A stretch of DNA of 64,000 bases from Methylicorpusculum oleiharenae (lineage in GTDB: Bacteria > Pseudomonadota > Gammaproteobacteria > Methylococcales > Methylomonadaceae): assembly GCF_009828925.2 (NCBI RefSeq), contig NZ_WUTY02000001.1:4184492-4248491 (forward strand). The letters are read 5' to 3'. Below, in pieces: positions 37,720-45,118 of the stretch. The position numbers and the translations under genes are program-made. Numbering within the stretch: the first letter of the stretch is position 1; each line of letters starts with the position of its first letter. The notes below the pieces were generated by a model that did not search any database, was not told the origin of the DNA, and saw only the letters and a program-made list of their open reading frames with translations.

Positions 37720-38051
37720 CAAAGGCAGAAGCCAAACGCCTAGAGCAGAAAGCCAGAATCAAACGATTCAAAAAAGAGCTTGATGAGGAATTCAGGCTAA
37801 TAGGCGATTACGGCTCTTTGGCAGTTGCTCATCCATTCATCAAGCATTACCGAAAATTGCAAGAACTCGCTGAAAAGGATTTTCAGAACCGGCCACGGCA
37901 CAGCAAGCGCAAGCTGATCTTTGAACACTACCTGGGCAAAGGCGCAATCGTAAAGATGCCGTATGCCGTCCTGCGATATGGCGGCTTTGTCATCGTGCCC
38001 CCTAAGCGGTTCAGCGAAGCCAGACGCATATTGTTACACCTGGATAGATGA
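37710..38051 (+). CDS. Unknown 113-aa basic protein
   Basis: Lysine/arginine-rich, with an N-terminal coiled helix (about residues 3-30). It overlaps both neighbours (10 bp and 4 bp), which strongly supports translation in this operon. No family recognised. Confidence 0.55.
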   Translation: MELTKAEAKRLEQKARIKRFKKELDEEFRLIGDYGSLAVAHPFIKHYRKLQELAEKDFQNRPRHSKRKLIFEHYLGKGAIVKMPYAVLRYGGFVIVPPKRFSEARRILLHLDR

Positions 38052-38233
38052 GGCGCGAAATGATTGTTATTTGCCACACCTGCAGCCGATTTGAGGATGG
38101 CTACTACTGCCAAGCCTTGAAACAACATGCACCGCAAGGCATGACCCAATGCCCACAGTACGAACACGACCAAACCAAAACCCAGGGCGACAAGCCCAAA
38201 ACCCAATCTAAACATGGAGTAAAACCCCAATGA
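38048..38233 (+). CDS. 61-aa cysteine-containing microprotein
   Basis: The first half has four cysteines (CHTC, C, C) that may bind zinc; the second half is a polar Gln/Lys tail. It overlaps the genes on either side as ATGA. Function unknown. Confidence 0.55.
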   Translation: MRREMIVICHTCSRFEDGYYCQALKQHAPQGMTQCPQYEHDQTKTQGDKPKTQSKHGVKPQ

Positions 38234-38967
38234 AAAAACCTGAAAATACATTGCCCATCGACAGAGACTTGAAAGGCAGCAACAAAACAGCAACCTCGAT
38301 TGCTACCTTGCAAGCCCAGATCCTTAGCAAACAACAACAGCTTGAAAGCCTGGAAGGAAAAATTAAGCACTGTGAAGATATTGCGCTAATCAATGAAAGG
38401 CCGCTGCTTACTGAGATCATCGACCTGAAAACGAATCAGGAAATAGGCCAAAGCATAGATGAAAAGCGATTAACCCAGCTTCAGGACGATCTGAAAGCGG
38501 CCAAGACGCATAACGCCGATGCGGTCCAGCTTAACCAGCAGCGTCAGCAAGTATCGCAAGCCATGCTAAACCGGAGCACAGCATTAACGGCAGAGATTGA
38601 GGCACTTAAAAAGCAGCTAACGGGACTGATTGTGGCCGAGCTTGAATCTGAGCTTAACAGCCAAAGAGAACTGTATAGAAGTCAATGCCTGGCCTTTATC
38701 AGCAGCCTGTCAAACGCTCACCACCTGTCTGAAAAGATCAGGCAACTAACCCTGAGCAAAGATCCGCACAGGTATCACATACAAGCAGAAGTGGAAGTCC
38801 CCAGCTTCTACAATGAATATCGTCTCGTCATCCCTGCCTTGCCAGCCTTGCCCAACCCTGGCAACCCGAACTACCTACAAATCCGTCACGGCCAAGAGTT
38901 ACCGGCCAGCACTATTGTAGAAAAAGTATTCCTGACAGCCGGAATTGAAGCTTCCCTAATGGCGTAA
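38230..38967 (+). CDS. Unknown 245-aa coiled-coil protein
   Basis: Residues about 20-160 form a long predicted coiled coil with a Gln-rich repeat pattern; the C-terminal 70 residues look globular (VEVPSFYNEYRLVIPALPALPNPG). No family recognised. ATGA-coupled to the upstream microprotein. Confidence 0.55.
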   Translation: MKKPENTLPIDRDLKGSNKTATSIATLQAQILSKQQQLESLEGKIKHCEDIALINERPLLTEIIDLKTNQEIGQSIDEKRLTQLQDDLKAAKTHNADAVQLNQQRQQVSQAMLNRSTALTAEIEALKKQLTGLIVAELESELNSQRELYRSQCLAFISSLSNAHHLSEKIRQLTLSKDPHRYHIQAEVEVPSFYNEYRLVIPALPALPNPGNPNYLQIRHGQELPASTIVEKVFLTAGIEASLMA

Positions 38968-38992
38968 AAATTAACCAACCCGAGAGTAAACT

Positions 38993-39316
38993 ATGAATAC
39001 TGTACAAAAACCAAGACACAGCCGTTTTTTTGTGATTGATGGCGTGGCGTGTGGTGGTTACATCCACAATTCAAACACACCCCAAACGCTTGATGAGGTC
39101 GCAGCCATGCACCCGAACTATCAAAAAATCCAAGCCCTTGATGAAAACGGCGTTGTCCTTGATGATGAACTGATTACCCCAACAGGCGGTGAGAATACAT
39201 TCGGTCATTCGGATCTCATGAAGCGGCATATTGACCTGATCGATAAAATGGTCGATGCGTTTGTACTGGAAACACCTGTATTGGGTGGCGATCCAGAAGC
39301 GGGGCACTATGAGTAA
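38993..39316 (+). CDS. Unknown 107-aa protein
   Basis: Mixed alpha/beta, acidic, with RBS-like GAGAG before the ATG. No recognised domain. The next gene starts inside its last codons. Confidence 0.5.
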   Translation: MNTVQKPRHSRFFVIDGVACGGYIHNSNTPQTLDEVAAMHPNYQKIQALDENGVVLDDELITPTGGENTFGHSDLMKRHIDLIDKMVDAFVLETPVLGGDPEAGHYE

Positions 39317-39497
39317 CGCTGCACGAATTGATGCGGCCCGCAGCGGAGCAATGGCCGCTCAAGCGGAACGCCCCGCCAAGATACGACTTGAGATTGCTAA
39401 ATTACAGGAAATAGTGCCGCAGACCGATCAAACCCGAAGAGAGATTGAAAGCCTAAAAAATGAAATCGCCATGCTCAATGCTTGCGGCTATAACTAA
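39309..39497 (+). CDS. Unknown 62-aa helical protein
   Basis: The ATG at 39309 overlaps the upstream stop (ATGAGTAA). The predicted product is a single amphipathic coiled helix rich in Ala, Arg and Glu. Confidence 0.5.
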   Translation: MSNAARIDAARSGAMAAQAERPAKIRLEIAKLQEIVPQTDQTRREIESLKNEIAMLNACGYN

Positions 39498-39522
39498 ATT
39501 TTAACTGTTTGGAGAAAATATC

Positions 39523-39774
39523 ATGTCAACTGCACCTACTCACCCCATTAAAACCCTGGCTGACGTTCAAGCCGCCCTTCGCAATCCTGAAACTAAAAAC
39601 TGGACGCAAGCCCGGCCGCACGCTATCCGTGAACGTTTGGGCGCTATAACCCGTCATCATAGCTTAGAAAATTTGCCCGCAATGATTGGACAGGCTAAAG
39701 CAGCGCCATTAGTCGCCGAACATGCTGAACTTTCGGCGGAACTGGCCCTTCTTTATCAACACGGTTTGAAGTGA
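39523..39774 (+). CDS. Unknown 83-aa protein
   Basis: GGAG lies 8 bp before the ATG. The predicted product is helical, without a known domain. It is spaced tightly between neighbours in the same operon-like run. Confidence 0.5.
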   Translation: MSTAPTHPIKTLADVQAALRNPETKNWTQARPHAIRERLGAITRHHSLENLPAMIGQAKAAPLVAEHAELSAELALLYQHGLK

Positions 39775-39784
39775 GGTAGCCGCC

Positions 39785-40255
39785 ATGACCAGAGAGGAAG
39801 AGATAGCGTATCTAAGGCAGATTAACGTCCAGCGTGAAATTGGGCTGAACGCCATCACCGCGAAAACTCACCCGGCTGTGCGTATGGAAGCTATGGCCGA
39901 AGAGCGGAAAAAAGAGATGGACAGACCAAAGCCGCCGCCACCCGTCAAAATGGCCGCGCCTGTAGATCAACCCGAAGCGAATAGAACGATTGCTGAGCCT
40001 GGCATAAACGTTCGAGGTCGTTACCGAGACCACAACCCCAGACGGAAAATCCCAGAGACTGAGCTTGCAGCCAATGAGCGGCTGAGGGTTCATCATCCGG
40101 ATGGTTCAACAGAGATTGCCCCCGCTGGTTTGAAATCTGTAAACGAAGCCTGGGCTAACTTCCCCGACTCTAACCAAATCGATCGCGTAACCATCAACGG
40201 GAAAGGAGTTCCTGTAGCTATTCACAAACTTAAAAAGCGCACATCGCGGGGTTGA
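39785..40255 (+). CDS. Unknown 156-aa protein
   Basis: It has a helical N-terminus, a proline-rich linker (DRPKPPPPVKMAAP) and a basic C-terminal half. No family recognised. A small gene starts 1 bp after its stop. Confidence 0.5.
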   Translation: MTREEEIAYLRQINVQREIGLNAITAKTHPAVRMEAMAEERKKEMDRPKPPPPVKMAAPVDQPEANRTIAEPGINVRGRYRDHNPRRKIPETELAANERLRVHHPDGSTEIAPAGLKSVNEAWANFPDSNQIDRVTINGKGVPVAIHKLKKRTSRG

Positions 40256-40256
40256 T

Positions 40257-40424
40257 ATGTTTATTAGTCATCCTGAATTTAATGCTCGCCGGGGTCGCGT
40301 GGTCGAGGTGAACATGAGGCTTTTGATCGCTGATCTGTCATCTTCAAGCCCGTGGAAGCGAAGGCTTGCCATTAAAACGATGCAATCGCTGAAAGGCTGC
40401 AAACTGATTTACTCTCATCGATAG
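40257..40424 (+). CDS. 55-aa basic microprotein
   Basis: Starts MFISHPEFNARRGR directly after the previous stop (TGATATG) and ends at TAG 40424. It is rich in Arg and Lys. Its stop lies inside a terminator hairpin, so it is the last gene of this transcription unit. Confidence 0.5.
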   Translation: MFISHPEFNARRGRVVEVNMRLLIADLSSSSPWKRRLAIKTMQSLKGCKLIYSHR

Positions 40425-40437
40425 CAGCCGGGGTTTT
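40395..40437 (+). terminator. Terminator of the first small-gene operon
   Basis: The stem GGCTGC (40395-40400) and GCAGCC (40424-40429) is followed by GGGGTTTTT. A second hairpin (CATGCTGGC/GCCAGCATG) lies at 40441-40464. Confidence 0.6.
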
Positions 40438-40562
40438 TCTCATGCTGGCAATCAGGCCAGCATGAACACGGTTTAAGCCTTAGCATTGCATTGGCATTTT
40501 TGAATCGTCTTGTGGTGGCGATTTTTGGCGGTTTAGCGGCATACCTGGAACAATCCACTTGG

Positions 40563-40617
40563 AAGTGTAATATCAAGCGTAATTACGGTAATTACGTAGT
40601 TATCATAATTACACTTA
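40563..40617. promoter_or_regulatory. GTAATTAC-type inverted repeats
   Basis: Outer arms AAGTGTAAT and ATTACACTT enclose two GTAATTAC palindromes. It lies at the 3' end of the 47-aa HTH gene. It may be an operator array or that gene's terminator. Confidence 0.45.
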
Positions 40618-40761
40618 TCATTCACGGTTTATTGTGGTTGTCCCAATGCCCAATATTTCAGCGGCGGTTTGAATGGATTTTGATTGTCGTGCGTTTTTTT
40701 GCAGCTTGGGACGTTTCTGTATCAAGCGGCAAATTTTCAGGCTTTTTGTACTGGTTGCCAT
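40618..40761 (-). CDS. 47-aa helix-turn-helix protein
   Basis: A very short minus-strand gene with an excellent RBS (GGAGGAAATC before the ATG). The N-terminus is strongly basic, and the C-terminal half IQTAAEILGIGTTTINRE fits a helix-turn-helix. It is the only clear minus-strand gene of the element and faces the leader of the 41133 gene. A repressor or antirepressor role is inferred from position. Confidence 0.6.
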   Translation of the reverse strand: MATSTKSLKICRLIQKRPKLQKNARQSKSIQTAAEILGIGTTTINRE

Positions 40762-40876
40762 GATTTCCTCCGGCTTGCCGCTTCCGTTCCAGAGCTTCAG
40801 CTTCGAGCCTAAACCATGCCGGACATACTCGGCTTGTAACGGTCAATTTATTTCAACAAATATGATTAAAAATGCT

Positions 40877-40927
40877 TTGAAAAGTTTGAATCTTAAGGTA
40901 AAATTAAATCGTCATAAAAATTATGAC
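40877..40927 (+). promoter_or_regulatory. Promoter and GTCATAA-N3-TTATGAC operator
   Basis: TTGAAA and TAAAAT boxes are 16 bp apart (40877-40904). A perfect 17-bp palindrome GTCATAA-AAA-TTATGAC covers the expected start site (40911-40927), an arrangement typical of repressor control. A short CCGC/GCGG hairpin with T7 follows at 40963-40981, so the first transcript may be attenuated. Confidence 0.55.
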
Positions 40928-41009
40928 ACAGGGTTGGTCTCCTGAATCTCTCGGCGCAATAGCCGCTAACGCGGTTTTTTTATGCGTATAATATCAGTTT
41001 CGATTATGT

Positions 41010-41075
41010 CGGGCTGGTAGAGCAGCCGCAAGGCTGGCTAGTTCCGAGAGCTAGTAGACCAACTCTATCAGTCCG
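41010..41075 (+). ncRNA. Predicted three-way-junction RNA in the 41133 leader
   Basis: P1 is 13 bp (41010-41022 with 41063-41075, two G-U pairs). P2 is CAGCC-GCAA-GGCTG (41023-41036), closed by a GNRA tetraloop. P3 is CTAGTTC-CGA-GAGCTAG (41038-41054, one G-U). The only unpaired junction bases are G41037 and 41055-41062. A TATAAT box at 40987-40992 would start a transcript just before P1. I recognise no known family; hammerhead and tRNA rules are not met. Confidence 0.6.
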
Positions 41076-41132
41076 GCTCCCAATGATTGGTCTCATGGTT
41101 GCCGGGTTTATTTACTCTCTCGGAGCTATACC

Positions 41133-42278
41133 ATGAACTCGCAAAACACCCAAGCACAAAACCAATTCCACGCCGTTATTTTTGTCGATCAAAAAGCCGC
41201 TTTACTTGCCGGTAACGATCAATACGGCTCTCTTAAAATCCCCTTCAAACCTTCTGAACTGTCCGAACAGCAACGCCTTACCCTGGCTAAGTTCAATTTT
41301 TCATTGAATGATTCGATTGTAGGTAAGCCTATCAATGGCACTGAATCACTTGCTGAACTGCTTGATATAGCCGCTCAAAAACTGGCCGCTGACGCGCTGG
41401 CACAAGCCGCAGAAGATCGTCAATGTGTTGATTTAATGATTGCCAAACTATTAGATGCTCCCCTGGCTGACGATCTGGCACTGAATGAAGAAACGGGACA
41501 GGTGGTTATTCAACCGGCTAAGCCAATACCCTTACTAAGAATCGATAGCCATACCAGCGTCAAACGATCTTGGTTAGATTTTTTTAGTGTTCTTTGGGTC
41601 AGTCCTGCTACAGGTGGAAGTGACCGCGCCAAGGCAATCAGGGCGACCGTTTTAAGCTACCCCGATGTTGTACAGCGACTTGTTACGGCTGAAGAACATG
41701 CCGCCGAACTTGAGCAACGCTTAGAAGCTGCCCGCTTCACCCGTGGACGCTTAGCTACTGAAAAAAGAGAAATTCAGGAAAGACTTGATGCGGAAGCCAA
41801 AATCCGCCGCGCTGAGCAATTAGGCGTGTTCGTTATGACACACATGCCGATTCTATCCCAGCAAAAGTGGGCAAATGAATTATTGCCTGAGTCGGATATT
41901 ATCCAGGCCATGACCGCCAAAACCTTTGAACCGCTGGACCATTTCAAGCCCATCAATCAGGAATTACTCAAGCTTTCAATATCCGATTATTGTCTCGATC
42001 AGTTGCCCGTCTATGCTGAGCCTTCACAGGTACGATCCATTGAACGAACTTTGGAACAACTGACTGACGAACAGTTTTTGCAGTTACGGGCGATTAAAGA
42101 AGCTGTGAAATGCCATTTTCAAAACGCTACTGTGATGCAATACCTTTTGGTTGGCTATTTGGCGGATTATTCAGGCGACAGTGACCCAGAGTATTGTCTC
42201 CCGGTTGTGCGCGTCACTGTTACGGTGGGCGAGATAAGCCTTAGCCGTGAATATGCTTTAACCGCTGGCAATGAATAA
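41133..42278 (+). CDS. Unknown 381-aa protein of the element
   Basis: Largest unknown gene in the element. RBS TCGGAG lies 8 bp before the ATG. Residues about 185-235 form a coiled coil (Glu/Arg-rich); the C-terminal third is mixed. No catalytic motif is visible. It follows the structured leader RNA and is probably its regulated target. It is followed after 11 bp by the next gene. Confidence 0.6.
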   Translation: MNSQNTQAQNQFHAVIFVDQKAALLAGNDQYGSLKIPFKPSELSEQQRLTLAKFNFSLNDSIVGKPINGTESLAELLDIAAQKLAADALAQAAEDRQCVDLMIAKLLDAPLADDLALNEETGQVVIQPAKPIPLLRIDSHTSVKRSWLDFFSVLWVSPATGGSDRAKAIRATVLSYPDVVQRLVTAEEHAAELEQRLEAARFTRGRLATEKREIQERLDAEAKIRRAEQLGVFVMTHMPILSQQKWANELLPESDIIQAMTAKTFEPLDHFKPINQELLKLSISDYCLDQLPVYAEPSQVRSIERTLEQLTDEQFLQLRAIKEAVKCHFQNATVMQYLLVGYLADYSGDSDPEYCLPVVRVTVTVGEISLSREYALTAGNE

Positions 42279-42289
42279 GGGGGTTTATC

Positions 42290-42697
42290 ATGAAATCTAT
42301 CCCCACTACAGTTTCATTCGGCCCAAGATCCGCTGAAGATCATGCACGACACGATGCCGCCAATGTTGATTTTATCCGACAAATGCGAGAGTACAGGGAA
42401 GAGTGCCAGGCTGTTATCAGCCAAGGTGAACCGGCTTTAATTCGCTTGGTGGAGGTTGCCAAGAACGATACAGGCCAATCACTGAAAATTCGCCGGTTCT
42501 TATTGGGGCTTTATAATGGATATGACAACCCGTTTGATCTGACACAGTTGCGCGGCTTGGATAAGTTGCTCTTTGAAGATTGCATGTCTGTTTTGCGGCT
42601 TGACGCTCGCGTTACAGCCCAGGAGGTTCATTGCTATGTTCATGATGGTGATGCGCTGTTTGAGTCTTGGGCATTGGATGCAAGGGGGAAATCATGA
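42290..42697 (+). CDS. Unknown 135-aa protein
   Basis: Acidic alpha-helical protein; no recognised family. Its stop overlaps the start of the wHTH gene (ATGA), so they are co-translated. Confidence 0.55.
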   Translation: MKSIPTTVSFGPRSAEDHARHDAANVDFIRQMREYREECQAVISQGEPALIRLVEVAKNDTGQSLKIRRFLLGLYNGYDNPFDLTQLRGLDKLLFEDCMSVLRLDARVTAQEVHCYVHDGDALFESWALDARGKS

Positions 42698-43194
42698 GCC
42701 TTAATTATCTTAACGCAGCGTTTAAAGCACCCTTAACAGGGGCAAACAAGGCGGTATTGATTGCGCTGGCCGACAGGTGCAACGATGCCGGTTATTGTTA
42801 CCCCGCGTTAAAAGATATTGCCTTACGTGCTGGAATATCGACTAGGACAGTAACACGCGCAGTTGAAGCGCTAGAAAAAAAAGGCTATTTAGCAATAATC
42901 CGAACATCCGGAGCAACGAACAAATACATTTTATTTGCCGGTAAATTGTCCGAAATACTGCCCACAACCCTAGACAATCCCACTTATCAACAGATAGATA
43001 CGACTTCTAACCCCTTAGACATAGTGTCTTTAAGGGCTAGACGTGAGCGGGGGGAGAGTTTAGACATGGCTTCTAATAAACCATCATATAACCGTCATTT
43101 AACCACCAATAAACCATTAATGGACGATGAAAAAAACCCAAAACGAGCGATGGAATTTAGAAAAATGCGTGGGTTGTTGAGGGGGAAAAAATGA
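42694..43194 (+). CDS. Winged-helix replication-type protein
   Basis: 166 aa from the ATG at 42694 (overlapping the previous stop). Residues about 20-75 form a wHTH (YPALKDIALRAGISTRTVTRAV, then KKGYLAII) as in phage replication initiators and MarR-like helix_turn_helix_36 proteins. The C-terminal half is polar and low in order. It could be a replication-organising or transcription factor of the element. Confidence 0.75.
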   Translation: MSLNYLNAAFKAPLTGANKAVLIALADRCNDAGYCYPALKDIALRAGISTRTVTRAVEALEKKGYLAIIRTSGATNKYILFAGKLSEILPTTLDNPTYQQIDTTSNPLDIVSLRARRERGESLDMASNKPSYNRHLTTNKPLMDDEKNPKRAMEFRKMRGLLRGKK

Positions 43195-43259
43195 GAAAGC
43201 TGATTACACAAGACGAACTAAAGCGGCTGCTTAGTGATAACCTGGAGGTGCAATCATGA
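43191..43259 (+). CDS. 22-aa coupled mini-ORF
   Basis: MRKLITQDELKRLLSDNLEV-type peptide overlapping the neighbours by ATGA at both ends. It may be only a coupling ORF that carries the ribosome to the next gene. Confidence 0.35.
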   Translation: MRKLITQDELKRLLSDNLEVQS

Positions 43260-43417
43260 ATTTCCAGTTATTGAAAAACGGCAAGGTTTTGGCTTACATA
43301 AACACCAGACACCTAACGGCACAGATTCTTTTCGAGCTGCAAAGACGGGGCTACACATTGTCTTTTAGTCCGTTGTCTTTCTTTCATGTCATAAATTTAG
43401 GGAGGATCGAACCATGA
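43256..43417 (+). CDS. 53-aa basic microprotein
   Basis: RBS GGAGG lies 7 bp upstream. ATGA overlaps occur on both sides. No family recognised. Confidence 0.5.
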   Translation: MNFQLLKNGKVLAYINTRHLTAQILFELQRRGYTLSFSPLSFFHVINLGRIEP

Positions 43418-43572
43418 ATGAAGAACTCGTTAAGGCGGGCTATCTGGCCTATGAGAGGAACGCGCAATGTTTAACCGATGGGAATGTATCAGTTGCGGTC
43501 TATTGTGTTCTGGTGGGCTTGCTGTTCGGTTTTTTCCTGTCTTTGTTTGTCGATCTGAGGGGCGGAAGATGA
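43414..43572 (+). CDS. 52-aa single-pass membrane microprotein
   Basis: RBS GGGAGG is well placed. One hydrophobic helix (about residues 26-46, VAVYCVLVGLLFGFFLSLFV) follows a polar N-terminus. This size and shape fit a phage or satellite membrane effector, such as a holin-like or exclusion peptide, but nothing proves it. ATGA-coupled on both sides. Confidence 0.5.
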   Translation: MNEELVKAGYLAYERNAQCLTDGNVSVAVYCVLVGLLFGFFLSLFVDLRGGR

Positions 43573-43973
43573 TTATGATTTATCCAGTATCACCAAGCCA
43601 GCGGCGGAAATTTGAAGTTCAGAATTACGCGGATCCAGCTTTTCATTCTAAAGTGATTACCCAAGCCGCACGTATCGTAAAAGACTTTAGAAATTATCAC
43701 TGGCAGTATTGCGAAATTGCCGAACCGATTAGTTCATCGTTTTTTTATCCGACAGCTCCGGCAGAGTTAACGCTTGTGCATCCCTTCACGCTTGAACAGA
43801 TTGCCGCCAACAATGTTATGGCCGGAATGGTTAGCACAGCTTATGCACTGAAAGCCGAAATCGAGAGAGGGAAATTGTTTTATCGGGATAAGTTTATGGC
43901 GCTTAAGCAGATTACCAGCGAATACGCAGACGAAACAGATCAAGTTGCAGCGTTTCTTTTGATGATTGACTAA
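43569..43973 (+). CDS. Unknown 134-aa protein
   Basis: The ATG at 43569 overlaps the previous stop and is preceded by GGCGGA; the longer upstream frame is not needed. Mostly helical; no family recognised. Confidence 0.55.
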   Translation: MIMIYPVSPSQRRKFEVQNYADPAFHSKVITQAARIVKDFRNYHWQYCEIAEPISSSFFYPTAPAELTLVHPFTLEQIAANNVMAGMVSTAYALKAEIERGKLFYRDKFMALKQITSEYADETDQVAAFLLMID

Positions 43974-43981
43974 AGACCGCC

Positions 43982-44293
43982 ATGAACGAACAAAACGACT
44001 TATTTGCTGATATTCCGGAAGCTTTAGAAAAATGCCCTGTGTGTTTGGTTGGCGCCGGCCACCTGAGAGACGTAAGTTATTCTCTTGATTGGCCGCCCAT
44101 GTTTGCCGTGATGAGTTACGTTTGTGACCGTTGCGGCTGGTCTTGCGCGGGTTACGTTAAAAAAGATAACTACTTGGCAATATTAAGCCGGAGGTGGAAC
44201 AACCCAAACAAATACATTATTGAAAGCGTAAGATTAAAGCTAGGCATCAGCTTGAATGATGACTTAACACGACCCACGAACGCGCTTGAATGA
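43982..44293 (+). CDS. Zinc-ribbon protein, Lar-like
   Basis: 103 aa with CPVC (about 18-21) and CDRCGW (about 50-55) zinc knuckles, then NYLAILSRRWNN, which resembles the closing AxxAWNxR motif of Lar-type restriction-alleviation proteins. Phage Lar modulates type I restriction-modification enzymes. The match is by pattern only. Confidence 0.55.
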   Translation: MNEQNDLFADIPEALEKCPVCLVGAGHLRDVSYSLDWPPMFAVMSYVCDRCGWSCAGYVKKDNYLAILSRRWNNPNKYIIESVRLKLGISLNDDLTRPTNALE

Positions 44294-44308
44294 ACCGATA
44301 ACTTTTAG

Positions 44309-44340
44309 AACCGGCTTACACATCAGTAGCCGGTTTTTTT
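44309..44340 (+). terminator. Rho-independent terminator
   Basis: AACCGGCT and AGCCGGTT arms with a T7 run, 16 bp after the stop of the Lar-like gene. Confidence 0.85.
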
Positions 44341-44387
44341 CGACGCTTGGGCGGTACTTTTAATTTTTAACGATGGGAGTTTGGCAA

Positions 44388-44678
44388 ATGAGAACAGAAT
44401 CATACGGCTGCGATGGGAAAGTTTACGGCAATAAATTTTGGATGATTGGCAAGTTTGATGACGATACAGGTTCAAGCCTGAAGTTCTTCATTGCCGAAAA
44501 TCACGAGGTTGAAAAAGTCGTTTTTTTTGACGGTGAAAAAGTGGCTTGTCAAAATTTCACGAGCAAACAAGATTTTTCAAACATTGAAGAGCTTGACGCG
44601 TCACAAATAAGCAGCTTGATATGGGATTTACTTGAAGAGTCTTTAACGGACCAAACAGGAGCAGCAAGCAATGAGTAA
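44388..44678 (+). CDS. Unknown 96-aa acidic protein
   Basis: The ATG at 44388 is preceded by GGGAG about 9 bp away; an in-frame ATG at 44373 has none. Beta-rich N-terminal half, acidic helical C-terminus. Overlaps the next gene by 8 bp. Confidence 0.5.
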   Translation: MRTESYGCDGKVYGNKFWMIGKFDDDTGSSLKFFIAENHEVEKVVFFDGEKVACQNFTSKQDFSNIEELDASQISSLIWDLLEESLTDQTGAASNE

Positions 44679-44964
44679 GTTGTTTATCGGTGTCGAGTAC
44701 GTGAGCGGCAGAAAAACCACGACCGGAACACCCAACCCAAAAACCGGCAGATTATCGAAAGCGGTTAAAACTGAACTTTTTACGACAAAGGCCGCGCGTG
44801 ACGCGTGGGTAAACCGGGGCAAGGTTACTGCCGATATGCGCGGTAATTGCCGAGAGGCTGAAACGCTTGCAGGACTTAGAGCTTTACATGCCGGAATGAG
44901 CAAGAAAGACTTTGACGAAATGATGCGTATGCTGGAAGTGGACCAAGGGAATGATGGGCATTGA
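44671..44964 (+). CDS. Unknown 97-aa basic protein
   Basis: GGAGCAGC lies before the ATG. The sequence has a Lys/Thr-rich loop and a C-terminal helix (MSKKDFDEMMRMLEV). No family recognised. It is the last gene before attR. Confidence 0.5.
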   Translation: MSKLFIGVEYVSGRKTTTGTPNPKTGRLSKAVKTELFTTKAARDAWVNRGKVTADMRGNCREAETLAGLRALHAGMSKKDFDEMMRMLEVDQGNDGH

Positions 44965-45044
44965 CAACTTAAAAAGCTTTTTCCCAAGATGGAACATGCC
45001 CGAAAGATTTAAACGATGATAAAAACCTAGTTTTTTATTAACTT

Positions 45045-45102
45045 TACACCAAACTTACACCAAAATACTTGTAACACTATGATTATATAAGTATTTTGGT
45101 GT
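45045..45102 (+). repeat. Right arm-type sites and inverted repeat next to attR
   Basis: TACACCA occurs at 45045 and 45056, 11 bp apart as at the left end. The second copy is part of a perfect 14-bp inverted repeat, ACACCAAAATACTT (45057-45070) and its complement (45089-45102), which runs into the att core. Confidence 0.7.
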
Positions 45103-45118
45103 CCTCTCCTCGGCACCA
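45101..45118 (+). repeat. attR core
   Basis: Exact repeat of the last 18 nt of tRNA-Leu (30908-30925), without the rest of the tRNA; it marks the right end of the element. Confidence 0.92.

Larger units (their letters stand above)
30926..45118 (+). mobile_element. 14.2-kb integrative element in tRNA-Leu
   Basis: Bounded by the exact 18-bp att repeat. Contents in order: tyrosine integrase, unknown gene, AlpA/Xis-like HTH protein, Toprim primase-like protein, DUF927-like ATPase, iteron region, a run of small unknown genes, a 47-aa HTH protein on the other strand, a structured RNA, and a second run of unknown genes with a wHTH protein and a zinc-ribbon protein. No capsid, terminase, relaxase or type IV secretion gene is recognisable. 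A phage satellite, an IME or an integrated plasmid are all possible. Confidence 0.88.

Noticed and set aside
40491-40945. Plus-strand frames of 90 codons (40491-40763, 40673-40945)
   Set aside because: They overlap the better supported minus-strand 47-aa gene and its control sites, and have no RBS.
41010-41075. Hammerhead ribozyme
   Set aside because: The three-helix shape suggested it, but the conserved CUGANGA and GAAA core is missing.
41010-41085. tRNA-like sequence GGCTGGTAGAGC...GTTCCGAG
   Set aside because: The D-arm and T-loop resemblance is superficial: no acceptor stem of 7 bp, no anticodon arm in the right place, no CCA. The three-way junction explains the pairing better.
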